In this document: positions 25,640-33,871 of the stretch, piece after piece
Layout: every line of letters starts with the position of its first letter
How positions within the stretch are numbered: position 1 is the stretch's first letter
Assembly: GCA_946494335.1 (NCBI GenBank)
Contig: CAMMBV010000006.1
Coordinates: 30,430 to 94,429 of the forward strand
DNA length: 64,000 nt
Direction: 5' to 3'
Origin: an uncultured Ruminococcus sp.
GTDB taxonomy: Bacteria; Bacillota; Clostridia; Lachnospirales; Lachnospiraceae
Made by a program: the position numbers and the translations under genes
Notes under the pieces: generated by a model
Seen by the model: only the letters and a program-made list of their open reading frames with translations
Databases searched by the model: none
What the model was told of the DNA's origin: nothing

Positions 25640-25686
25640 AAAAAAGGAACATTGCATATCATCTGCAATGTTCCTGATTTTTTTGT
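25640..25686. terminator. Bidirectional terminator after the P-type ATPase gene
   Basis: Perfect 12-base arms aggaacattgca and tgcaatgttcct, with A6 on the left and T8 on the right. Confidence 0.85.
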
Positions 25687-25694
25687 TTTCCAGT

Positions 25695-27770
25695 TTACGG
25701 CAGGAGATTCTGCATACTCTTCAGGCTGATAAGCAGCGTGGAGGTATTATGAAACAGCGCCGACGTAGTAGGCAAAATCACACCGCTCACTCCCAGAAGA
25801 ATCAGCGCAGTATTGATCCCCACAATCCAGCGGTAATTTTTCTGAATCCGCTTCATCAGGCTGTCACTTAATCGCTTCAGCGTGACAATCTGTTCCAGAT
25901 TATCCGCAGATATTGTAATATCCGCGATCTCCCGGGCAATTTCCGCTCCATCACTGACCGCCACACCTACATTGGCCGCCGACAGCGCCGGGGAGTCATT
26001 GACGCCGTCTCCGATCATAATGACCTTACGCCCTTTTTCCTTTTCTTTCTCCACAAACCTGGCTTTATCCTCCGGCAGCACCTCCGAATAATATTCATCC
26101 ACACCTACTCTGGCGGCAATGGCCGCCGCTGTCCGCTCACTGTCTCCGGTCATCATTACAATTTTTGTCAACCCCATCCGGCGAAGCGTATCGATCACTT
26201 CCTTTGCCTCCTCCCGAAGAGGGTCTTCAATGCAGATAACCGCCGACAGCCTGCCTTCCACAGCCAGATACAGATGGGAATACTCTCCGGGCAGTCCTTC
26301 AAATTGCTCCGCATAAGAAGGATCCACCCTGCATCCTTCATCATCAAAAACAAAATGAGCGCTTCCGATCACCACTTTTCTGCCTTCGATGTAGGAAGAT
26401 ATGCCGTGGGCTACCGTATATTCCACCTTGGAGTGCATCTCTTCGTGCTCCAGCCCACGCTTTTTCGCCTCCCGTACCACAGCTTTTGCCATGGAATGAG
26501 GAAAATGCTCCTCCAGACAGGCGGCAATCCGGAGCATTTCATCTTTGCTCTCCGGTCCGAAGGTCACCACGTCCTTTACCGTAGGTCTGGCTTTCGTCAG
26601 AGTCCCTGTCTTATCGAATATAATAGTGGAGGCCTCGGCAACCGCTTCCATGTACTTTCCGCCTTTTACCGTAATGTGAGACAGTCCGGCTTCTTTAATA
26701 GCCGACAGAACCGCAATGGGCATGGCCAGCTTTAAAGCGCAGGAAAAATCCACCATCAGTACCGACAGCGCCCTGGTTATATTGCCGGTCAACAGCCAGG
26801 TGAGTGCGGTGCCGGCCAGCGTATATGGCACCAGACGATCAGCCAGATGCTCCGCACGGCTTTCCGCACCTGATTTCAGCTTTTCCGATTCCTCGATCAT
26901 GGTGACGATCTTTTCAAATCTGGTGGAACCTTTGACCGCTTTCACACGGATGGTCAGCTCCCCTTCCTCCACTACTGTTCCGGCATAAACGTAACCGTGA
27001 AGTTTCTTTCTCACCGGCAGGGATTCCCCTGTGAGGGAGGCCTGATTAACCATAGCCTCTCCGTCCGTCACCTCCCCATCGAAGGGAATGACATTTCCCA
27101 TATGAACGACCACTTCATCGCCGGGCAAAATTTCACCGGCCGGCGTCAGGACCTCCTGTCCGTCTCTCACCGCCCATACCCTGCTGATATTAAGGGACAT
27201 GCTCCTTGCCAGATCCCCGACAGATTTTTTGTGCGTCCATTCCTCCAAAAGCTCACCGATACCCAGAAGGAACATGATGGAGGACGCTGTCTCCATATTC
27301 CGTCTCAGTACAGAAATCCCGATGGCCGTCCCGTCCAGGACCGCCACATCCAGCCGTCTTTTCTTAAGACTGCGCAGTCCTTTAAAGATATACCGCAGAG
27401 CCCTAAGGCCGGTCCAGACTGCTCTTACCGGATAGGGAACCACCATTTTCCCTATAAAGCGAAGCGCTGCCTTTTCTATCAGTTTCTCCTGATAATGAGC
27501 ATTCAGCTCTCTTCCGGAATTTTCAATCACATTTGCCGGCGCCTCTGTCCGGTCATACTGAAATTCCTTCAGCGCGCTGATAATCTCTTCCCTGCATCCG
27601 GTATAACAGACAACGGCATCCATGGTTCTTTCATAGACTTTGGCCTGGGAGACACCGGGCTGACTCTGCAGATAATACAACAACGTATCCGCTTCCTCAT
27701 ATGTCATGCGTTTTAGCACCATATGAACACGGATACGTCCTCTTACCTCATGTCTGATTATGAATTTCAT
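25695..27770 (-). CDS. P1B-type heavy-metal-transporting ATPase with SCALK transmembrane motif
   Basis: A 691-residue P-type ATPase. The N-terminus (to about residue 70) is a degenerate ferredoxin-like metal domain without the usual CxxC. The actuator motif TGES, the phosphorylation site DKTGTLT, the HP-like pair in EEHFPHSMAKA, and GDGVNDSPALSAANVGVA are all present. The metal-site helix reads DFSCALKLAMP: a Ser-Cys-Ala sequence replaces the usual CPC or SPC, so the metal is not obviously copper, zinc or cobalt; iron or manganese is possible. It starts four bases inside the DUF6110-like gene. With the small membrane proteins and a Fur-like regulator upstream, it looks like a metal-regulated efflux unit. 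Confidence 0.93.
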   Translation of the reverse strand: MKFIIRHEVRGRIRVHMVLKRMTYEEADTLLYYLQSQPGVSQAKVYERTMDAVVCYTGCREEIISALKEFQYDRTEAPANVIENSGRELNAHYQEKLIEKAALRFIGKMVVPYPVRAVWTGLRALRYIFKGLRSLKKRRLDVAVLDGTAIGISVLRRNMETASSIMFLLGIGELLEEWTHKKSVGDLARSMSLNISRVWAVRDGQEVLTPAGEILPGDEVVVHMGNVIPFDGEVTDGEAMVNQASLTGESLPVRKKLHGYVYAGTVVEEGELTIRVKAVKGSTRFEKIVTMIEESEKLKSGAESRAEHLADRLVPYTLAGTALTWLLTGNITRALSVLMVDFSCALKLAMPIAVLSAIKEAGLSHITVKGGKYMEAVAEASTIIFDKTGTLTKARPTVKDVVTFGPESKDEMLRIAACLEEHFPHSMAKAVVREAKKRGLEHEEMHSKVEYTVAHGISSYIEGRKVVIGSAHFVFDDEGCRVDPSYAEQFEGLPGEYSHLYLAVEGRLSAVICIEDPLREEAKEVIDTLRRMGLTKIVMMTGDSERTAAAIAARVGVDEYYSEVLPEDKARFVEKEKEKGRKVIMIGDGVNDSPALSAANVGVAVSDGAEIAREIADITISADNLEQIVTLKRLSDSLMKRIQKNYRWIVGINTALILLGVSGVILPTTSALFHNTSTLLISLKSMQNLLP

Positions 27771-28054
27771 TCTGCGCCCTCTGATGCCTTTTCACTGTCG
27801 TCATCCACGCAGCAGCTTTCTTCCTGTGCAGCTCTGTCTTCATTGATCTGTTTTGCTTCGGCCAGAATGTCCTCCGCATTTTCCTGCACACTGGTAACCG
27901 TCTGCATCACAGATTCCCTGGCTCTCAACGCCGCCGCCGTACAGTTGGTGTACACTTTTTTTGCGTCCTTGCTGGACAGAATCTTCACTCCTGCCGTACC
28001 AAATAAAATACCGCCCGCAAATAAACCTAATTTCTTCCAGTCAATACTCATCAT
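27767..28054 (-). CDS. DUF6110-like membrane-anchored small protein, 95 aa
   Basis: A short N-terminal stretch (MMSIDWKKLGLFAGGILFGTAG) gives one hydrophobic helix rich in glycine. A Lys/Ala/Glu-rich helical part follows, and the tail is acidic with two adjacent cysteines (EESCCVDDD). This is the pattern of the family found next to P-type ATPases in Lachnospiraceae (DUF6110 by memory). GAGGAGG precedes two adjacent ATGs. Its stop overlaps the ATPase start (ATGA). I infer an accessory or metal-delivery role from the neighbour and the Cys pair; no activity is known to me. Confidence 0.8.
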   Translation of the reverse strand: MMSIDWKKLGLFAGGILFGTAGVKILSSKDAKKVYTNCTAAALRARESVMQTVTSVQENAEDILAEAKQINEDRAAQEESCCVDDDSEKASEGAE

Positions 28055-28071
28055 CTTATTATGTACCTCCT

Positions 28072-28152
28072 CTATTTGTGCTTATAACCGGTATACATTA
28101 CCATAAAAAAACAAAAAGCAGCTGCCACTGCCCAAAACTTATGATGCTTCAC
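28072..28152 (-). CDS. 26-aa single-helix membrane peptide, GTG start
   Basis: GTG at 28152 followed by KHHKFWAVAAAFCFFMVMYTG and a basic end (YKHK). It has one transmembrane helix flanked by positive charges, and the ribosome site GAAGTGAGGTCA is just upstream. It sits 17 bases before the DUF6110-like gene. It resembles a tiny membrane protein family seen with such ATPases (DUF6219 from memory, unsure). It is shorter than common gene-calling limits. Confidence 0.6.
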   Translation of the reverse strand: MKHHKFWAVAAAFCFFMVMYTGYKHK

Positions 28153-28203
28153 TGACCTCACTTCCTTATTCCAGAATTTACAAATTTATTCCTCTGCGTC
28201 TTC

Positions 28204-28232
28204 ATCATACCCTCTGACAGCTTCTCCGTCAA
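28204..28232 (-). promoter_or_regulatory. Second promoter inside the metal ATPase operon
   Basis: Minus strand TTGACG (28232-28227), 17-base spacer, TATGAT (28209-28204), after the Fur-like gene and before the 26-aa gene. An AT-rich GATAAAGTTTCTCAATAAG stretch, loosely like a Fur box, lies about 30 bases upstream. Confidence 0.5.
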
Positions 28233-28271
28233 CGAAGAGGAGGCTTATTGAGAAACTTTATCATTTTGGCG

Positions 28272-28556
28272 TCAGGAAAACTCTTTTGACGAATCAATGC
28301 GATACATATTTTTCCGGCTGATAACTCCTGCATCCTCCAGAACATTCAGCATGCGGTAGACCGTGGCCTGTCCAATTCCCTCATCCTCTTTTGCCACATA
28401 ATAGCAGATTTCCTTGCAGCTGGCACATTCATGTTCCAGAATTACATCCAGTATCGTTATCCTCTGTTTCGTTATTCTGCACCCTTTTTCCCGCATTTTC
28501 TCCACAATAGCCCTTTTTTGTCCTTCCTTTTTCTGTACATAGCCGTCATCACTCAT
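28272..28556 (-). CDS. Short Fur-family regulator lacking the dimerisation domain
   Basis: A 94-residue protein from the ATG at 28556 (GGAGG eight bases before it; twelve more in-frame codons upstream lack a ribosome site and would start at the transcription start). It has the Fur winged-helix domain: KGCRITKQRITILDVILEHECASCKEICYYV, then GIGQATVYRMLNVLEDAGVISR. Normal Fur proteins have about 140 residues with a metal-binding dimer domain; here the frame ends soon after the wing (IDSSKEFS). It may be a natural short form that senses metal through its Cys residues, or a 3'-truncated gene. It probably controls itself and the ATPase operon. Confidence 0.85.
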   Translation of the reverse strand: MSDDGYVQKKEGQKRAIVEKMREKGCRITKQRITILDVILEHECASCKEICYYVAKEDEGIGQATVYRMLNVLEDAGVISRKNMYRIDSSKEFS

Positions 28557-28597
28557 TTTTTTCGCCTCCAGGGTATTTCCTTTGTTTTCCATTAGTT

Positions 28598-28626
28598 AGT
28601 ATACGCTAATTATAGTTAGTTGTCAA
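28598..28626 (-). promoter_or_regulatory. Promoter and likely operator of the Fur-like gene
   Basis: Minus strand TTGACA (28626-28621), 17-base spacer, TATACT (28603-28598). The spacer and -10 contain repeated ACTAAC and a TTAG...CTAA imperfect palindrome, a plausible site for autoregulation. Confidence 0.7.
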
Positions 28627-28674
28627 TAACTCCGTGAATAAATTAAGCTGCAGCCTCTTACGGCTGCAGCCCTT

Positions 28675-29601
28675 TTAAATCTCGTAACCCACCGATTTCA
28701 GATAATCCACACTGGCCTTTACATCCGCAAGGGTGGTATCTGCATTTTTCGGATCTCGTTCCTGCTCTATGGTAATGTATCCGCTGTATCCGATATCCAG
28801 AAGCGCCTGCTTGATGGCGGGATAATCAAGGCATCCCGTACCGATGGGACACATGGCTCCTTTGGCGCATCCTTCAAAGAAGCGGATATGTTCCTGCATC
28901 ACTTCCCGGTAAACCGTCTCATTGACATCCTTAAAGTGCACGTAATCCAGCCGGTCCTTATATTTCTTCAGATACTCCACCGGATCCATGCCGGAATAGT
29001 AAAGATGCCCCGTATCCAGACAAAGGCCGGCCACCTCATAGGGAATATCCCGGACAACCGCCTCAATCTCGTCGGAAAACTCAATATAGCTTCCCGCATG
29101 GGGGTGTATCACCGGACGAACGCCGTAGGAATTGGCACGGTCGCACACCGCCCGCAGATGCTTCATAAACTGTTTCCACTCATCCCCGGAAAGTCTCGGC
29201 GACGTGTCATAGTGCCCGGCGCCGTAATCCCGCTTATCATGACCCCAATCCATAATGGTCATATAGGGAGTGGGAAACTTCTGCCCCTCATGCTGTTTCA
29301 GCGGCGGAAGCTTCGTGATGAGAGAACAGATATCGTCCACTGCCTTCAGCACATACTCCTGATTGGCCGGATCAATCAGATCATGGAAAATGGTCCCCGC
29401 CACGATGGAAATATGGTTTTTATTCAGCTCCTCTGTCACAACATCCACATCCAGGGGCAGATAGCCGTAGGGCCCCAGTTCTATGGCGCTGTAGCCGGCC
29501 TGCCCGGCCTCTGACAACACTCTTTTCCAGTCCGGAAGCTCCGGTCTTATGGGAAGCTCAATTCCCCAGCAGCAGGGAGCTCCGCAAATTTGAAATGCCA
29601 T
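28675..29601 (-). CDS. IolE-like sugar isomerase/inosose dehydratase family protein
   Basis: A 308-residue TIM-barrel protein of the xylose-isomerase-like superfamily. Its start (MAFQICGAPCCWGIE) and ligand motifs VIHPHAG, CLDTGHLYYSG, YVHFKDV and ITIEQERDP match the myo-inosose-2 dehydratase (IolE) branch; the metal is usually Mn or Co. It could dehydrate an inosose or isomerise another keto-sugar. It follows the aminotransferase gene by 17 bases at the end of a glgB-mscS-aminotransferase run, an odd place for inositol work. The inositol-type operon at 48-60 kb lacks an IolE homologue of this exact kind, so the two could cooperate. Confidence 0.85.
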   Translation of the reverse strand: MAFQICGAPCCWGIELPIRPELPDWKRVLSEAGQAGYSAIELGPYGYLPLDVDVVTEELNKNHISIVAGTIFHDLIDPANQEYVLKAVDDICSLITKLPPLKQHEGQKFPTPYMTIMDWGHDKRDYGAGHYDTSPRLSGDEWKQFMKHLRAVCDRANSYGVRPVIHPHAGSYIEFSDEIEAVVRDIPYEVAGLCLDTGHLYYSGMDPVEYLKKYKDRLDYVHFKDVNETVYREVMQEHIRFFEGCAKGAMCPIGTGCLDYPAIKQALLDIGYSGYITIEQERDPKNADTTLADVKASVDYLKSVGYEI

Positions 29602-29618
29602 ATAATACCTCCTGCATC

Positions 29619-30803
29619 TTAATGATATTCTTTCGCCAGCTTTTCAAAGGCGCCCAGCGAGCGTTTTACTTTTTCCGTGTCCACACAGTAGGAAATCCTG
29701 AAATATCCCGGACATCCGAAGGTGTCGCCGGGTACCAGCAAAAGATCGTACTCTCTTGCCTTTAAGCAAAAAGCATTGGCATCTTCTTCCAGCGCCTTCG
29801 GGAACATATAAAAGGTTCCGCCCGGCTTTACGCAGGAAAATCCCAGTCCGGTCAGCTTATCGTAAAGGATTTTCATATTGGTCTCATAGACGCTCAGATC
29901 AGAAGTGTCCTCCAGCACATCCGCCACCGCCATCTGGATTATGGAAGATGGACAGTTATGCCCGATTCCTCTGGAAATCTGTCCGCACATATCCACGATA
30001 GTTTTCCCGTCGCCGTCCAGCGGCGACGCGGCCAGATAACCGATACGCTCTCCCGGCAGAGAAAGTGATTTGCTGAAGGAATAGCAGGTGATGGTCTTTT
30101 CATAAATTCCCGCCATATAGGGAGAATCGATGCCTTCAAACACAATCTCCCGGTAGGGCTCATCGGAAATCACATAGATATCATGGCCAAATTCCCGGCT
30201 TTTCTTCCGCAGAATATCTGCCAGGGCTTTCAGAGTATCTTCCGTATACACCACTCCGGAAGGGTTGTTGGGGGAGTTGATCAGCACCGCCGTCACATCC
30301 GCCGTCACCATCTCCTCGAATTTCTGGAAATTGACCTGAAAAGAAGTAAGATCAGCCGGAACAACCTTCAGCTTCGCTCCCGTAAGATTGACATATGGAC
30401 CATATTCCGGGAAATAGGGAGCGAAAGTGAGAATGGTGTCTCCCGGCACCGTAACCGCACGAAAGGCATGAGCCAGGGACGAGGCTGCCCCGCTGGTCAT
30501 AAAAATATGATCCGCCGTATAGTCCAGATGGAACCGTTTCTTAAGAGAGACCGCCACCGCTTCCCTCGCCGTCTGATTTCCCAGCGTTGGGCTGTAGCCG
30601 TGAAGCTCCATGGGACTTTTCGTCTCCAGAAGCTCCATCATTTTTTTCGTAAACTTGTCCGGAACCGGCACCGATGGATTTCCCAGACTGTAATCGAATA
30701 CATTCTCATAGCCAATCTGAGCTGCCCGATGGGCTCCATAGGCAAAGGTCTCACGGATCACCGATTTCGCATTCAGCATATCCTTATATATTTTTGCTCT
30801 CAT
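29619..30803 (-). CDS. Class I/II pyridoxal-phosphate aminotransferase
   Basis: A 394-residue fold-type I aminotransferase of the AspC/AlaT kind. Visible are the N-terminal FDYSLGNPSVPVP, INSPNNPSGVVYT, ISDEPYREIVFEG, and the lysine that binds PLP in YSFSKSLSLPGERIGY. The C-terminal arginine lies in GYFRISYCV. It exchanges the amino group between an amino acid and a 2-oxo acid; aspartate, alanine or aromatic substrates are all possible. It starts six bases after the mscS stop. Confidence 0.92.
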   Translation of the reverse strand: MRAKIYKDMLNAKSVIRETFAYGAHRAAQIGYENVFDYSLGNPSVPVPDKFTKKMMELLETKSPMELHGYSPTLGNQTAREAVAVSLKKRFHLDYTADHIFMTSGAASSLAHAFRAVTVPGDTILTFAPYFPEYGPYVNLTGAKLKVVPADLTSFQVNFQKFEEMVTADVTAVLINSPNNPSGVVYTEDTLKALADILRKKSREFGHDIYVISDEPYREIVFEGIDSPYMAGIYEKTITCYSFSKSLSLPGERIGYLAASPLDGDGKTIVDMCGQISRGIGHNCPSSIIQMAVADVLEDTSDLSVYETNMKILYDKLTGLGFSCVKPGGTFYMFPKALEEDANAFCLKAREYDLLLVPGDTFGCPGYFRISYCVDTEKVKRSLGAFEKLAKEYH

Positions 30804-30809
30804 TTTCCT

Positions 30810-31646
30810 TCATCTCCTGCTTTTTTCATCCTGCAAAATATGGACATCCATCTGCGGATAAGGGATTTTGATTCCCGCCTCGTCAAATGAATTTTTTATC
30901 TCCTCGTTTAGTTTCCAGCGGACCGCCCAGTACTGATCCGTCTTCACCCATGCCCGCAGTCCCAGCTGAACATTGCTGTCACAAAGTGCATCTACAAACA
31001 CCTGTATCTCCATATCCTTTTCGATACGGTCTTCTTTTTCGATCAGCTCCATCAAAATCTCCTTGGCCCTTTTTAAATCTGAGTCATAGGAAATTCCCAC
31101 TTTGATATCCAGCTTCCGTTCATCCATGGCCGTCACATTGGTGATGATGTTGTTGGTAAGGGTGGCGTTGGGAACCATAACCCTTTGATTGTCCATGGTC
31201 AGCAGCGTGGTGTAATACATCTCTATTTTCTGAACCGTTCCCTCATGATTCCCTGAATCTTCGATAATGTAATCCCCAACTGTGAAGGGCTTAAACATCA
31301 GGATAATCACTCCGCCCGCCAGGTTGGAAAGCCCGCCCTGCAAAGCCAGACTGATTCCAACGCCGGCGGAGGCCAGAAGCGCCGCAACTGACGAGGCCTC
31401 CACGCCAAACTGAGTGGCAATGGAAAAGATCAGCAGGGCGTAAAGTCCCACCTTCGAGAGGGAATTGATAAAACTGACCCCCTCCGCCGGAAATCCCGCC
31501 TTCGTCATGGAACGCCGCAGTATGCTGCAGACCCACCGGATCACCCTGGAACAGACAAAATAAATAATGATAGCCAGGATCACCTTCAGGCAGAAATTCC
31601 CGATCCGCGGCAGGTTCTCCTCCGTCAGTCTCAAAAATACTTCCAT
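30810..31646 (-). CDS. MscS family small-conductance mechanosensitive channel
   Basis: A 278-residue protein with three N-terminal transmembrane helices. The pore helix is Gly/Ala-rich (ALLASAGVGISLALQGGLSNLAGG) and is followed by the beta domain (KPFTVGDYI) and a C-terminal alpha/beta domain. Length and layout match E. coli MscS. It releases solutes on sudden drops of osmolarity. Its ribosome site lies within the last codons of glgB, so the two are coupled. Confidence 0.94.
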   Translation of the reverse strand: MEVFLRLTEENLPRIGNFCLKVILAIIIYFVCSRVIRWVCSILRRSMTKAGFPAEGVSFINSLSKVGLYALLIFSIATQFGVEASSVAALLASAGVGISLALQGGLSNLAGGVIILMFKPFTVGDYIIEDSGNHEGTVQKIEMYYTTLLTMDNQRVMVPNATLTNNIITNVTAMDERKLDIKVGISYDSDLKRAKEILMELIEKEDRIEKDMEIQVFVDALCDSNVQLGLRAWVKTDQYWAVRWKLNEEIKNSFDEAGIKIPYPQMDVHILQDEKSRR

Positions 31647-31649
31647 AAA

Positions 31650-33851
31650 TTATCCTTTTCTGTATTCAAAAATCGACACGCTAAGGGGCGCCAGTTTAAC
31701 AGTAATGGAATTCTCCCTGTCATCACATTCCACTGACCTGGTGTTTTTCACCCGGGGATTCACCATGCCTCCCCCTCCGTACATTTTCGCATCGCTGTTG
31801 AATATTTCTTTATATTTTCCCGCTTTTGGCACTCCCACTGTATATTCCGCAAAAGGAAGCGCCGAAAAGTTACAGACTACCAGAAGGCAGTGTTCCTTTT
31901 TCCTGTCCGTGCGCAGGAAGGAAAGAATATTTTTCTCCCATTCCATGGCGTTGATCCACTCAAAGCCTTCCACACTGTAATCCTGCTCATAAAGAGCCGG
32001 CTGCGTCTTGTAAAAATGTATCGCGTCCTTCATAAACCGGTGAAAGATCTGGTGCTCCTCCTCTTCCAGAAGCTCCCAGTCCAGCCCCCTTGCTTCCGAC
32101 CATTCCTGCTCCTGGGCAAAATCCTGTCCCATAAAAAGAAGCTTCTTTCCAGGATGGCACAGCATATAGGTCAGCGCGGCGCGCATATTGGCATATCTGG
32201 CATTTTCATCTCCCGGCATCTTGCGGATCATGGAGCCTTTTTCGTGCACAAATTCATCGTGGGACAGACTCAGCATGAATTTCTCACTGTAGGCATAAAT
32301 CATGCTGAAAGTCAGCTCATTGTGATGGGCTCCCCGGAACACGGGATCATACTGCATGTATCCCAGAAAATCATTCATCCATCCCATATTCCATTTATAG
32401 TCAAATCCCAGCCCGTCTTTTTTCACATCGCCGGTTACCATGGGCCAGGCAGTGGATTCCTCAGCGATCATCATCACGTCGGGATAGAGCTTTTTCATCA
32501 TGGAATTTAAATGTTTCAAAAACTCGATGGCTTCCAGATTTTCATTGCCCCCGTACATGTTGGCAACCCATTCCCCGTCGTTTTTGCCATAATCCAGATA
32601 CAGCATGGAAGCCACAGCATCCATGCGGATTCCGTCCACATGGTATTTGTCTGCCCAGAACATGGCGTTGGCAATCAGAAAATTGCTGACCTGGGGTCGT
32701 CCATAGTTAAAAATCAATGTGCCCCAGTGGGGATGCATTCCCTGTCTGGGATCCAGATGCTCAAAAAGCTTCGTTCCGTCAAAGGAGGCAAGTCCGAAAT
32801 CATCCTTTGGAAAATGAGCCGGCACCCAGTCCAGTATCACGCCGATCCCCGCCTCATGCATGTGATCAACAAAAGCCATGAAGTCCTCCGGCGTTCCGTA
32901 ACGGCTGGTAGGCGCATAGTAGCCTGTCACCTGATATCCCCAGGACTCATCCAGGGGATGCTCCATCACCGGCATCAGTTCCACATGGGTATATCCCATC
33001 TCTTTTACGTAATCCGCCAGCAATACCGCTATTTCCCGGTAATTATAAAAGCTTCTGCCGTCGTCCGGTTTCTTAAAAGATCCCAGATGCACTTCATAAA
33101 TATAAACCGGGCTGTCCTCGCTGTGATACTTTTTCCTGTTTTTCATCCATTCCCGGTCCTGCCAGTGATGCCGTTTCAGATTGGCCACAACGGAAGCCGT
33201 CTCCGGCCGCAGCTGAGCAGCATTGGCAAAGGGATCCGCCTTCAGATAGGTCAGTCCGTCTTTCAATTTGATTTCATATTTGTACAGATCCCCCGGTCTT
33301 GCCTGAGGAAGAAAAAGTTCAAAGATTCCCGATTCCTCATGCTTTTCCATGGGATACATCCGTCCGTCCCAGCCGTTGAAATCGCCCACCACGCTGACCC
33401 GCAGCGCATTTGGAGCCCATACGGCAAAATGCACGCCGTTGGTGTGTCCGGATCTCACCGGATGAGCTCCCAGCTTCTCATATATCTTATAGCCGATTCC
33501 ATGGGAAAACTGCACTTCATCTTCTTTTGTGATTCTTCCCGGAAAACGGTAAGGATCTTTATATTCTTTATATTTACCCTCTTCCTGAACTACAAATACG
33601 TACTCCGGTATCTCTTTTCCCGGCAGCAGCGCTGCAAAGAATCCGGCTTCATCTTCCATTGTCATCCGGTGCTTTTTCTGATCCTTCAGCGTCTTTACCA
33701 TTACCTGTTTTCTGTCAGGAAAAAAGCACTGAATCAGCACACCCTCCTTTACAAGGCGGGGTCCCAGTATCCTTGCGGGATGCGCTTCCTCCGAATATAC
33801 CACTGCTTCAATTGCAGCCCAGTCCATCAAATTATATAATTTATCTGCCAT
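31650..33851 (-). CDS. glgB: 1,4-alpha-glucan branching enzyme
   Basis: A 733-residue GH13 enzyme that makes alpha-1,6 branches in glycogen. It has an N-terminal carbohydrate-binding domain (HFAVWAPNALRVSVVGDFNGW) and a catalytic barrel with VELMPVMEHP, the nucleophile in DGIRMDAVASML, the acid/base glutamate in MIAEEST and the third acid in LSHDEFVHEKGS. Length and order match bacterial GlgB. AGGAGG precedes the ATG. No other glg genes are adjacent; the gene sits between DUF1015 and mscS. Confidence 0.96.
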   Translation of the reverse strand: MADKLYNLMDWAAIEAVVYSEEAHPARILGPRLVKEGVLIQCFFPDRKQVMVKTLKDQKKHRMTMEDEAGFFAALLPGKEIPEYVFVVQEEGKYKEYKDPYRFPGRITKEDEVQFSHGIGYKIYEKLGAHPVRSGHTNGVHFAVWAPNALRVSVVGDFNGWDGRMYPMEKHEESGIFELFLPQARPGDLYKYEIKLKDGLTYLKADPFANAAQLRPETASVVANLKRHHWQDREWMKNRKKYHSEDSPVYIYEVHLGSFKKPDDGRSFYNYREIAVLLADYVKEMGYTHVELMPVMEHPLDESWGYQVTGYYAPTSRYGTPEDFMAFVDHMHEAGIGVILDWVPAHFPKDDFGLASFDGTKLFEHLDPRQGMHPHWGTLIFNYGRPQVSNFLIANAMFWADKYHVDGIRMDAVASMLYLDYGKNDGEWVANMYGGNENLEAIEFLKHLNSMMKKLYPDVMMIAEESTAWPMVTGDVKKDGLGFDYKWNMGWMNDFLGYMQYDPVFRGAHHNELTFSMIYAYSEKFMLSLSHDEFVHEKGSMIRKMPGDENARYANMRAALTYMLCHPGKKLLFMGQDFAQEQEWSEARGLDWELLEEEEHQIFHRFMKDAIHFYKTQPALYEQDYSVEGFEWINAMEWEKNILSFLRTDRKKEHCLLVVCNFSALPFAEYTVGVPKAGKYKEIFNSDAKMYGGGGMVNPRVKNTRSVECDDRENSITVKLAPLSVSIFEYRKG

Positions 33852-33871
33852 AAAGATCCTCCTGTTTTCTG

